Assembly: GCA_013399305.1 (NCBI GenBank)
Contig: VXAI01000021.1
Location: 806,001 to 870,000 of the forward strand
Direction of reading: 5' to 3'
DNA: 64,000 nucleotides
DNA from: Rostratula benghalensis
Taxonomy: Eukaryota; Chordata; Aves; Charadriiformes; Rostratulidae
Under the pieces are notes generated by a model, which was given only the letters and a program-made list of their open reading frames with translations, did not search any database and was not told the origin of the DNA. The translations under genes and the position numbers were made by a program. Below, piece by piece: positions 23,605-35,900 of the stretch (position 1 is the stretch's first letter; the number at the start of each line of letters is the position of its first letter).

Positions 23605-26600
23605 AGTATACTTCAGGCCGGAAAAAAAATATAGATTAGGGGAGTGGGGGGGTGGGAAGTCGGAGATGTTATGGAGAAGAAAAGGGATTTCTCTCGTCTG
23701 GGGTCATCGCCATACAGGACTGACAGCACCTTCCTCTGCACTGCAGATGAGGGCAGATCTGGGGCAGCCCTGTTGACATCTGCATAACTGCACTTCGGCC
23801 TTGAAGACATCCCCTGGGTATGAAGGGCCTGGAGCCAGGGTGAAAGGACGGTGTAACTTGTAATATGATGGTTGTATCTCATCTGCAGTTTCTTGGTGAA
23901 AACACAACGCATTTCTTCCAAATGGTGAAGCTTATGGGACCTGCTGGTGAGGAGGGTTGTAGCCCATGTGTAAATGGGAACAGAGGATAACTCCCCACAT
24001 TTGATTTGGCTTTAAAGGTTTTGGGGTAGAAAAAGGATAGGCAGAAGGGAGTGGTGTTTTAGGTGGAGTTAATTCGTCTGAGTGAGATCTCTCCTGGGCT
24101 GATAGATCTGGGTTGTACAAATCGCTACAACATGGCGAGGGTTGTAAATTACTGGTGGTGGAAGAACTGCTTGGTCAGGCCGTGCTTTCTGCCCTTGGAT
24201 CTTGCTCACAGGCACATGTTGCCATTTTTTTGCCAGCCCTCCTATGTCTTTTTTTCTTGTCTCTGCTGTTTTTACCTAAAGCAACCTTTAGGATGAGGAC
24301 AAAGAAAATTCCTCTGGAGGCAGTCTATTCTCAGTTGGACTTCCACCTGGTTTCTCATAGCTTTCTTGGCTTTTGAACCAAGAGATGTAGGACAGAGGAA
24401 ATGGTCTGGCTTGTTCCTGCAGTGCCTTAAGTTTCTTCCCTTGTGCCCATTTTTTATTCTTTCACCATGTGTTCTCTCTTTACTTTTACTCCTTGCCTTG
24501 AGGATTTCTCACATCTTTCCACACACCTTCTTTTGAGGTGCAGTGTGGGAAAAGAATGGTTGTCTCCTCAGACAGGACTAGCTTTTGAACCTGAAGGCCT
24601 TATTCTTTATCTGGTGCATCCTGATACAGTGTCACCAAAGTGAATTATTTACCCTGCCTGAGGAAGGGGTCCCCAATTTGTTAGTGGTCACCCAAACACA
24701 AATTATTGGAACCAAGAGACAACAAAAGATAAACAGTGATGTAAAATAAATGATGCTATTTATCTCCAGAAAGGTGGGCTGTTGGGAGTCCTGCACACAG
24801 CCAAGTGCAGCTGAGGTATGGATAAAGCTAATGAACCAACTGCAGGATCCACGGAGAGTTTGCAGCACGTCCTGTTGACACAGAGTGCTGCTGCGATTCA
24901 CCCAAGACAGCCTGAGGAGTTTGGAGCTTTGCAAATTAGCTCTCTGTCCTTGACCTACGTGACTTTGATTTCAAAGTGTAAATGAAGGCATGCCAGGGTT
25001 TAGGACCAGCTGTCCTTGGCATGTGTATCTATCTCTTTTGACCTGTTCCACCTCTGTATGATGATTCAGGATTTTAAAAAGATTTTTATTTTTAAAGTAT
25101 TTTAAAGGGAACTTCTAGCTGAAGGGAAGTCTGTGAGATGTGTTAGGGCTTAGAAGGTCTGTGCTGGCACAAGTGGGTGCCCCATATACGTTATATGCTA
25201 TTTATGTTTCCATTGGAATTTTTTCCCCTTCTCTTCACCTTTTTTTTTTTTTCACAGTTTTTCCTAAGTGAAACACTAATGCAGTAATGTTCAAACCCAC
25301 AATGTTTGAATGGCCTCTAAATTAGGCAAAACAAGCTTGCCCAACCCTACTGAACAGACTGGACTCATTTTCTAATTCATACACACTCAGTTCATTTTCC
25401 CTAATAAATACATTTCTGTCCTAGACTAGGAACACTGGGGGACCTTGGAAAGTTTGACGTTAGCAGAAAAGGTGCAGGTGATCAGGGGAGAAAAGGAGAG
25501 ACTGGATGGGTATCCATGATGCATCTAGATCCAGGCAAGAATACAAAGACTATGTATCCTAAACAGGTGTTGCATCTGAAGCCCATGCTGGAGACTCAGT
25601 AAGGACCAAGATCCTTGGATGTCACCCTTGTTTTTCAAGGGTTTGTCTTTCACTGGAGAAACCCAGAAGGTACTGAAACTACAGCTAATGAGGAACAGAG
25701 CAGTCTGGCAGGGTTTCTGAGACCTCATTGAAAATGGGCTGGGTTTTGACCCAATTTGATGTCTTGGAGCACAGGTCTAATTTGTATTGGAGCTACTTGC
25801 TTTTATTCTGAATGCAAATTTTTTCCCAGCCATGCATGTCAATCTTCTTGTAAGGACTGAACGGTTTTTGTTAAGTGGAGTTTTTGGGCATTCTGAAGGG
25901 AATAGAAGTATATGGAGTGCTCTTACTTGTCCTCCTAAATATGGGCGTAGTTGTAATAAGGCTTGTAGCTGTGGCTTGCAGCCATGTCTGGTCTTAGAAG
26001 GGGGTCATGTCCCTGACAAAGCTTGGCATCCTTTGTGTGTACATCCCTGTGTGTGTATCTAACCTGACCTGTTAGAGCTTCTTGCATTTTCTGCTTTATG
26101 GAGGTTCCTTGGAGTTTGGAAAGGCCTGTGGCCCAGACCTTTCAATCCTCTGTTAATCCACTGTTAACTTGGGAGTGGGTCATGAAAAAGACAAATGATT
26201 CTGGCAGCAGGGCATCCCTCCTGGCTGACATCTATCCCAGGGAGAGAGCAGACTATGTATCTGGTGTGTTACAGAAGTGCTGTGAGTTCATGTATGCATT
26301 GGGTGACCTGATTGCATACTATATTCAGTTCCATCACAGAGCCATAGAATAGCTGTAGTACATGCCAGTTTTCTGCCATGGGGAAAAATTATGTGCTTTG
26401 CCTAACCCAAAGGGTTCAGCCCTGATCCACAAGTGTTTTTTAGGGTTCAGAGGCATTAATTCTAGATATCCAGTCCTTCAAGAAGGAAACTAAAGACCTC
26501 TGTCTTGACTTGGAAAATTGACACCAGTCAGTTGTTGCTGTGCAGCTTTTTATCCAGTGGTGACTTTTCTGTGGGACTCTTGCTGGAGACAGTACGTTGA

Positions 26601-29555
26601 CATGTCCTTAACGCTGGTCAATAAAAAGTAGGTTCACTGTGGAGCCATTTTCTCTAGTGACCTCCTGAGGCAGCAAACACAGCTTTAGAGGAGGGTATGG
26701 GTCTGTGGTGTGTCACCGGGTCTAGACTGACGATGAACTTATTTGCCTCTGTCTGGGCTCATAGTGAACACCCAACCTTTTCTGTGAAGCACACCAAATG
26801 ATAGCGTGGCCTAAAATAAATATTTATTTCTGCCTTCCATGCCTGTTCACTCTGCCTTTCTACCTTCAGGCTTTAGGGTATGAATCAGAACCTGTTTTTT
26901 TGGCATTTTAAGTCTTTGCTTTTCTGACCAATGTCTCAGTACCTTTGCTTTTGCACTGCTTTCCTTTTCTTCCCTGTCTGGCACGTCTCCTTCTTTTTTT
27001 TGTCAGGCCCTTTGCCTGGAAAAAGCAGACTGTGACTTCTCCTGTACACACCTGCCCTCATCTGCATTGGCCACTCTGGAATTTCAATTTCTTTTTCATT
27101 GGCCCATTGCATGTGTGTTGATCAGCCTCACAGCTGAGGTCAAGGAATTTCCATGTCGTACTTGGAGAGAGGGTTTCCCCTTCACAGCCTCTGCCTCAAC
27201 CAGGCACTGGTTCATGTAGAAATAGCTTGGCCACTCTTGGAAATAGGTCTGTGTGAAATAATATTGTCTTTTTGAGGTCAGGAAAAAAAAAAAAAAAGTC
27301 CTTTTATACAGTCATGCATACACTCTTAAAAAGAATTCCACAAAGCTTGGTCTGTTCCCCCCTCTCACACTCTGCTCCTAGCCTACCTTTTTCCTAAAAC
27401 ACTGGAGAATTCAACCTTGGAGTCTGACGGCACTGAGCATACAGCATGTACTGTGCCTTTTGAAATGCTGGCTGCACATAAAAGTCTTGCTTAACACTGG
27501 ACTCTGTTGCTTTATTATGTTGTGTGTGTGGTAAATTGGTGGTGGGGTTGCCCACTGGCAGACCCGTGGTGGGGAAGAAGAGCAGGTGGGATGAGGAGTA
27601 GGAGGGGTGGAGAAAAGTGCTTAGGCAATGGGTGGTAAGTGCTGCGGGCCACCGTGCTGGGGCTTATGCTTCCTAGGTTGGGAGGGGAAGCCAGGAGTGG
27701 GCAGCTTGATGCCGAAGGTTATGTGAGTAGCTGCAGGGTTGTCTGGGGGTTTTGCATGAGTTGGGTTTTTTTCTTCTGGTTGTGAACACATGGTGAGCTA
27801 GAGGTGAGCACATGGGAGGGGAGGAGGAAAATAGGTCCCAGTGTCCCAGGACCATAAGACAAGTTCTTGCCCATCTGCTGTTTCCAAGGGGAGAGATTGA
27901 CAAGAGCCATCCCTTTGGGGGTAGATGACTTCATTCAAGGACCAGGACTGCTGCTCAGTGTGCACATGCATGTAAATCAACTGCCATACATCCGTCTGAT
28001 GGCTTCTCTGATGACATGTTTCCATTTCAGGCCCATGGTGGCGTTCCTGGGTGGGCATCCACACCACTAGGCATGCACAGTGCAGAAAAAAAAACTACTG
28101 CCAGTCCTGAATGAGTTGGAGGAAAGCCCTACTGTAGACATCCCACAGGCAAGTAGTTGATGGATAGAGGAACAGGCTGCCTTGTGCTCTGTAATACATG
28201 TGGCTAGGACTAAGTGCTGCATAGTGTCATGCTTTAATGCTTCCCATGTGTTCACAGTATCGCCTCAACTGCTCTTGTTACTGCAGCTGGGGAGAAATTG
28301 GGGAATGTCCCTGAACATGGAGCAAAAATTACTCTATTTCAGTGTCCATAAGGATCTGCCATCCTTTTCCATACGCTCATTCTAGAAAAGGAGGTCATAG
28401 CCATATGCAGCTTGGGGTGACCTTTATAACAAACACAGAACCCGTTTCTGAAGAGGATTGTTGGTCCCCATAGTTAGGTAACTGCTAGGATTGTGCACAG
28501 TGATGTGTGAGCTTTGCCTTTACAGAGGTATCTCATGAGTTGCAGAACACTTCTGTCCTCTCACAGGTGGAGGTAAGTACTTCCAGTGGAGGGAAATACT
28601 TCTCTGTACCCATCAGATAACTCAAAGACCATGAGTGAGATTCTTGGATGGTGGAGCTGGAGGCTGTGTGGGTAGCCTAGAAAAAAGCACTTCTTCCACG
28701 TGCTGCTCAAAATGCATACTGCTGCTGCTGGCTAGCCCTTCTTGCTGGCCAAGTGCTGAAACTGATCTCTCTATGTCAGCCTATATCAAATCGTAGACTA
28801 AAAATATGCAACACCACCTGAAACTTTCCCATCTGCAGATTGTTCAGATGTTGCCTGTTTACTTTTGAGATTTGGATGATGAACCACTATGCGGAGATTA
28901 TGGGCTGGGAAGCTGGTGTTTGGAGTGTGGCGTGGCAGTGTTGAATGGGGCAGCTGGTGTGTCTGCAGCTCAGCTGGCTGTGGTTGTAAACGTTCAACTG
29001 TGGCCAAGATTTGCTATCTCTGCTTTTATCCAGGGGACTGGGGTGCATGTCAGAGTGTGCAGCAGCCAAGCAGAGTCTTGATTTACCCTCTCATGTGGAG
29101 AGTGAAGGAGGAAACCCCACAAAAAACCTCCCTTGTGCTTCTTCAGATTGTTATGAGTATTTTATCTCCTGCTTTCCTCTTTCTGCTTCAACCTCTTCCT
29201 GTAGTCCTGCCACTATCAGGTTCCTCCCTGGCTTTCTTCATTGCTTTTGGTTACTCTACGTTTCCTCCTAGCCCCAGGAGTTCAGTGCCTGCCCAGGCAG
29301 GTGAGCCAGCAGTTACGTACATATCATATACAGTCAATCTTGTGTGATGGCAGATCCCTCTCTGGATACCAGCTGAACTCTCAGCCTGGCACCTTGAGGC
29401 AGCAAGTTCCATGTGTTAACAGAGCAATCTGCAAAACATTGGCGAGCTTTCTTTTTCCTGCTGTAGTAATGTTTTTGGAGTATTTAGGTGGCCACTATTT
29501 CTTCAGCATAAGAAAAGACAAACGGGAAAACCTTCACTCTCTCCCTCTTCGTTTT
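23605..29555. other. Long unique stretch, no gene seen
   Basis: About 6 kb with no recognised gene or repeat family. It holds homopolymers (T at 25240-25252, A at 27283-27297). An 84-codon ATG frame at 26098-26352 and many shorter frames have no family resemblance. A minimal acceptor-6 nt-donor arrangement at 28550-28578 is discussed in the findings. Confidence 0.5.
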
Positions 29556-29569
29556 ATACACTTCTAGAG

Positions 29570-29945
29570 CAAGCTATTTTGAACCATTTGGACCTTAATC
29601 TCTCCTCCTGACGTCCCTGGAAACCTTTCTGTGCCTCTAATGATTTTTTGGCATCCTTTTCTGGCCTCTGTTCTTGCTATCCCTGCTCTGAAACAGGGCA
29701 AGCAGACTTCACCTCACTTCTCAAAGTGTGAACATGTCATTGATATATGTGGTGGCATTTACAACATTTTTGGTATTGTCCTTTATCCTATTCAACCTAA
29801 CATTTTTGGGTGGTTTTGTTGGGTTTTTTTTTTTTTTTTGACGGCCTCTGTGCGTGGAGCAGATGTTTTCATTGAGCTGTCCACAGTGACGCCTAGATCT
29901 TTTTCCTGAGTGGTTACAGTTAATTTAAAACCCATCAGTGTATTA
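29570..29945 (-). mobile_element. Ancient CR1-like LINE fragment
   Basis: The plus strand matches the reverse complement of the region following the reverse transcriptase in old amniote CR1 elements. The landmarks are 'aggtctgt-like' degraded text, then 'gtccacagtgacgcctagat' (29879), 'ctttttcctgagtggttaca' (29899) and 'gttaatttaaaacccatcag' (29919). Just upstream, 'tttgacggcctctgtgcgtg' and 'gagcagatgttttcattgag' continue the match. A 16-base T run at 29824-29839 sits inside it. The copy is heavily diverged and non-coding. Confidence 0.8.
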
Positions 29946-29949
29946 CCTC

Positions 29950-32900
29950 AGCAATCCCTTGATGTCACTGGTTAGAAGATCCCAGCTGGCTGCTGCTCTT
30001 AATTCTGTTGCCTGTCTGTTTCCTATTATTTTTTATTATGCTTACATTTACTCTCATGCTGCACCAGTTTTTAAAGCAAGGTGGGCACAGTCATTTACAA
30101 GTGGCTAACACAGGCTCTCAAATTCTTCTGTTCGTGTACATAGATGTAATGTTTGTACTGAGGTGTTTTCATAGAATGTAAGTGTTTTTCCTGTAGCAGA
30201 TACTACTGAGTAATGCTGGTACAAGAAAACAAACAAACGTGGCATACGTTTGCACATGCCCATCTATGAAAGCTAACCTCACTTGCTGCAGAGAAATGTG
30301 GGTCCCTGCATGAAAGAGCAGCTTGTATAGCATGCCCTTCTGGATCGTGCCAATGAGCAACCCGTGCTGGGCCGCCCTGAATGTTTGGCACTATGCTCTT
30401 TCACGTAAAATTGTGTGGCTTCAATGAGCTAACAGGGAAGGGGAGGAATCCTGGATGTGCGGCAGGTTGAACACCATCAGCACAGGCTTAGGCAACATAA
30501 GGGTGCCCTTTGAGATCTCTGCGTATGTGTGGGTTTGTTGTTTATCTGTTGCACGGTTTTGAGGACCTTTAAAATATTGCATGGTACTTTCCAATGCGTG
30601 AAATAACCTAAATAATGCATGGAGTCCTAAAAGCAGCACGCTGAGGGAGTGCTGTGGTCTCTGGTGAAGTCACATAGCCTGAAATAGGGCATGCAGGGAC
30701 ATTGCATGGGGTTTGCATTAGAAAGCTCCATCCTCTGTCCTGGAAGCCAGTGGAAATTTCACTCTTGACTCCCAGAGCAGCAGTAGTAAACCAGTGTTAA
30801 TGAGAGATATGGGGAGACTGCAGGAAGGAGCCAAATGCAATAACTCTGCTTAACGATTGGAAACTTTGTGAAGTCCTGTCTTGCTTTGAATGTTTTTGCA
30901 AACAACCTCTGGCAATGGCCGTTTTATCTCCTGTTTTGGAAGCCATGTGCCTCAGCCACTCTGCCACTGAGTCGCAGGAAAATGGGGTGGTTTAAACAGG
31001 AAAACAGAGACAGCTGCAGTATGTCCTATTTCCTACTGTGAGGAAGATGAAACCAGTCTAATTTTGCTGAACTATGACTCAGTTCAGTCCAGAGATTCCA
31101 ATATCATGCAGTAAATGTTATAAACTCCTCTGAGGGAGGAAAAAAACCCCTCCGATTCAAAGGCGCAGGGAGGAAGTACCCAGCAAGAGACAGAGATTAA
31201 ATTGCCAGTAATGATGGATGAGGAAAGCCCAGTAGGGTACTGCTGAGCAGGACCTGAGAGCAAAAGAGATGAATGGCCTTCGGTGACCAGGCACTGTGGA
31301 AGTCTGTGTGATGTGGGTAAGAACAAAAGCAAGCCACACTCGGCTCCACATCGTGGGGAGGGGATGATGATGCGCTGTTGCCTCACTCTCCAGGGCTCCT
31401 GGGTGGGTGATGGATGGTGTTCTTGAAGGACGAACCCACAGTTGATTCCTAGGTTCCTGAAAGCACAACTCAGCTGGTCCCTCCCTGCAAAGGACAGGCG
31501 GCTTGTCTGGCTGCGTCAGTGCAGCTCGTGCCAAAAATGATGGTGAGCAGTGTGCTACACCCATTAACCTCGATGGAGAATCACTCCCCTTAAGGTAGAG
31601 CAAGAGTAACACATCTGGTAGGCCTGTGTGCAGAAATGATGAGCTGAATGAGTGTGTACATGTAACCCCAAAGAAATGCCATATCAGAGCTGTGCATTGC
31701 AGCTGAGGTTTTGAATGTGATGGGGCTAAGTAGTCCAGGAATGGAAACAGATGTAAAGTGTTTTTTTGCGAGCACTTCAGTCCTTGATGTGCTCCAGCAC
31801 ATTGCTGGTGATCACGGCAAGTTTTGCTGAATCATAATAGCAACTTAGAAGAGTGGGGAATTCTTTCCCTATGCACTTAATGCTGGTAACCTGACAAGCA
31901 GGTCTGTGGTGGATGTAGTGAGCTGATTGACTGAGCCAGGTCTTGGATGCCAAAAAGCTGGAAATGGAAGCCAGAGGATACCTCCTGCTACAAAGAGTAT
32001 AGGATTACAAGGAGGGAGTAAAAAAGGTCAAGGTATTCTGAAGTATTACTGATGTGGCAAGAAGGTTACTGAAGAGTCATGCTTTACAGAGGTCGAAATA
32101 CCTTGGTCTTCTGCAATGAAGGAACAAGAGTAACTCTGCCTAGCAGGTAAAAGAAAGATGAAGTCTGACTCTGGCAGCAAACAGGTGGACCAAAGGGCTC
32201 AGGAATGGTCAGAAGAAACCCTCCTGCTCTTTTTTGCAACCACATTTCCCACTTTTTCACTGCCCAAGTAAAACTAGGCTGAGGCTGCAGTGGCCTGAGC
32301 CAGTCAGGCTGTCCACCAACAGGGGCAGGGGAGGAACAGATATGCAATAAGGCCAAGTGTATATGGGAAGAGAAAAGGCAGTGCAGAAACTTGGAGGCAG
32401 TGCTGGCTTGTAACAGCACTGGAGGGAATAAATTGGCGTCCTTGATGAAAAAAAGCATATAGCAGACCAAGCAAAGCTATGCAAGAGATGTCAAACCAGC
32501 CCTGCCAATGATGAGGCTGAACTATGTGGACTCAAAATGCAGCTGAAACTCTCACACAGGGCTAGAATGTGCAGTGGGAAGCATTCTGCTCACTTCCAGT
32601 CTGAAGCCTGTGTTACTGGAATAAATCAACAGTTCTTTATCAGCTTCCTTTTCCCATAGACATAACTGATTTTGCTGGGGCTGTTCTTTTGCGGATATTA
32701 CTCTACCGCAGCACGATTTCCAGTTCCCTCTATTAAAACATGGGCTCATTTCTCTGTGAATCAGCTCTTTGCTAACTTCTTTGCAAACTGAAGTAGAGCA
32801 GAATATTCCTAGCTCAGAGCCAGAATCCTCAGGCAGTTTTCTGATTGATGACCAAATTCAGAGGCTATTCCTTTCTGCAGCAACTGATCTCCATGACACT

Positions 32901-35900
32901 GTGAGTGTCACAGTCCTTATGGCTATTTTCGTGATGGGGAAGTACTTGTTGGTCTGCTCTGGGATGCCAGGAGCCATTTTCAGCCTGCCTTATAAAGGTA
33001 ATGTAATAAAGGGCTTGCTATGCTGCTTATTGATGCAGTTTACCTTTTTAGGATTTCTTTATGAGCTCAAATCCACTAAAACCTCTCTTCCTTCCACACC
33101 TTCATCAGCCTACTTGGTAGAAGCCCTCAACCCCAGAACTCCGTGTGTGTACACTTAGCAAATGAGGACTTAAAGATGCAATACCACAGGGAACAATGTG
33201 AACTAGGAATGTACTAAAGCCAGAGGCATTGTAACCTAGAGCTGTGCTGAACAATGTGGAAGAAATGCTGTCAAATCTGTGTCTGTATGAGCTATTATAT
33301 CCCCAGCTCGCCCCCCTCCAAAAGTTTGCTCAGCATGCTGACTTTCCAGGAGCTTTCTTAGTGCTTGGAACAAGTTACCTATCTCCTGCCAGAATCGAGA
33401 GAGGAACACGTCTGGCTGACGAATACCATATGTTCCAGGCTGGCCAAAGGAAACCTAATTGTATTTTGTTTAGCTTGTCTACTTAACTGGGTTTCTCTAA
33501 TAGGACTGGGTTGGTTGCTGGTTTTTTCCTTTTCTTATTTTTTTTTTTTTTTATTCTTCAGATAAATGGGACCAATCCCTTCTATATGCAAACTGTCCTG
33601 TGACAGGTCTGTATTGCCCTGGAAATGCAGGGCATAGCCTTCTGCTACTTCCCTAATGGAATATACCAGGGGAGAGTCGAGTAGAGGGAAAGGCAGTTGC
33701 CAACACGAACAATCAGAAACTGCAGTGCTAAAATCTCATTCTAGGCAGGGAACATCCAGTTCTAAGAATGCAACAAGAACGCTTATGCTGACCAAAAGAT
33801 TGCCACCCCCCACCTCACCACCACCCCCATTCCCTACCCCACCTCCCCCCAGCCTTTTTTTTAATTGTTGTTAGTGCATCAGAAAAGGAGAAGTGTGCAC
33901 TTGTGACCTGGGAGTGGGAACACAGAACTGTGGATGTCAAATATCTAAATGTAGATTTGATTTGTTTAAAGTGGCTTTAAGCTAGAGCTGCCTCAGACTG
34001 CAGAAGCTAAAGGCTGATCACTGTTCTGAGACCACCAGGGCAGAGTAATGCCCTGAAAGGCTACAGACTGGAGTCTGCAGAAGTTGAGGTTGAAAGATGG
34101 TGAGCAAGGTTTAGCTCCTAGAGACAACAAGTCCTGGATGGAGCTAGAAGGGGACTTGTACCCTTTTGTCTCCCCTGTTCTACTGCACTGCAACACTTGG
34201 AGTTGGTCACTTTTCCCTGATGGGCATTGCTACTTCTAACCATCCTAAATGCATAGGAGGCAGTACCATCTTACATCGTGTGATTGTGCAGCATCAGTCC
34301 AACCTCCACTTGAGGAAGTGTCAAGCTGCAGGTAACAACTTTGTCTCCCCTAAGATAGAAGCTAGATGGAAACCTTGCACCTAGTCTTTTCCTTCAGATT
34401 GTTTGAGCATGTAATTATGTTATTCCGAGTTCCCTGAATAGCTTCAGCAGTGGTGTTAGCAGTGGGTGTGCAACAAGTTTTGCATTGGCTGGGAGAGACT
34501 TGCGAGTGGTAAGCATATGTTGTCTTGCCAGGTGAGCAGAAAAGAGTGAGCGCCTTCATTTCTAGTTGAGCAGAAGAGGGGAAATGGAGCTAAAAAGCAA
34601 CTGCCACTTTAAATAGATCTCTTTCCTTCCCATCTCTTATTTATCTCATGCCTTCCTGTTTATAGTGCCTTTTCCTGCAGCTCCCGTTCTGCTCACTTAG
34701 AGGTTAGGTCAGCCCAAGGTCTTCCCCATTTCTGAGCACCAAATCAGTGCAAGTGTCTCCATCTGATGCCACCCAGGAGATATGGGCTATTGACCACTTC
34801 CCTCTCCATTAGCTGGATGCTGTAATGCCAGAGCAAAGCAATGGGATGTCCCAGGTTTAATGGAAAACAGAAATTGGCACAGCTCTTGACTTGTCCCTTT
34901 GAACACATCCCCTGCCCTGCTGTGTCCTTTCATTTCTGACACACTTGTTTATCCATGAGCTGCCTGCACCCTGTTATTCTGCCATGTGCTTCGCTGCCCA
35001 CACAGGCACATTCAGCTGCATGCTCAGCGACCCACCTATCTAGATATTCATACATGCTGAATCACCCTTCGTGTACACTCATAGCCACGCTCGCAGATGG
35101 ACTCTGATCTTCATGAGCCAGACTGAAGTTGTCTTTCAATCTGCCGCCTATGTGTCCTTGAGAAAAGGGATGCTCTTTCCTCCTGTAGGAAACATAGATC
35201 TTTGTAGCATGTTCACTTAACTACCCATTTACTCTGATGGCCATGAGGAAAAGATGGTTATGCCCCAGCCATCTGGAGAGAAAGGGTGAATGCTGACACC
35301 TCCTTTCTCCAGCCTACCCTTGCTCTGAGATCTAACCTAGAAGGACGCCAGCATGTTTAACTTGGGTGCTCCCTTTTGGTGGAGTGAAAAACCCTCTCAT
35401 CATAATTTTCATAATTTCATGGCTTGAATGTCCAGTGTCCTCTCTAGGTTTGCCCTCACCCCCTGCTCCAGGCAATCATCCTAATGTTTGTGGTGACCAG
35501 CATGAGAAATTTCAAGGCCAAGCCCTTGCTGGAGGCTATCCATCCCACACACACACACCTAGGCCCATGTACAGTCCCCTCTGATGCTGTGACATGTGCA
35601 TGTTGGATGAGATGCTCCCTGATCACAGACATCTTCAAAACAAAGCAGCCTGTTGCATTAATGTCCCCCACGACTGCCCCATCCAGTGTGCAGCACATTA
35701 ATTCTCCCTTCCCCCCTCGCCCTGATTCCTCTACCCACGTTGGACCATTTAAGAATTAATGAAGGCCAGATGCATGTTCTGTAAATGCAGGATCACTGCA
35801 TTTTGGAGTAGACAAGTAGGCTGGCTTGATGCCTCCTTGTCCTTCGAATCCTCAGTACAGCTAATAACAACCAGAGGCAGCCTTCCTCGCTCTGAGGTAG

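Noticed and set aside
26325..26360. CATAGAAT-like text suggesting a minus-strand CR1 tail
   Set aside because: The sequence that should follow (the ggttggaa-type block) is absent. The same applies near 30166 and 40197.
32769..33158. 129-codon frame with hydrophobic segments
   Set aside because: TTG start, no family match and no splice or poly(A) context.
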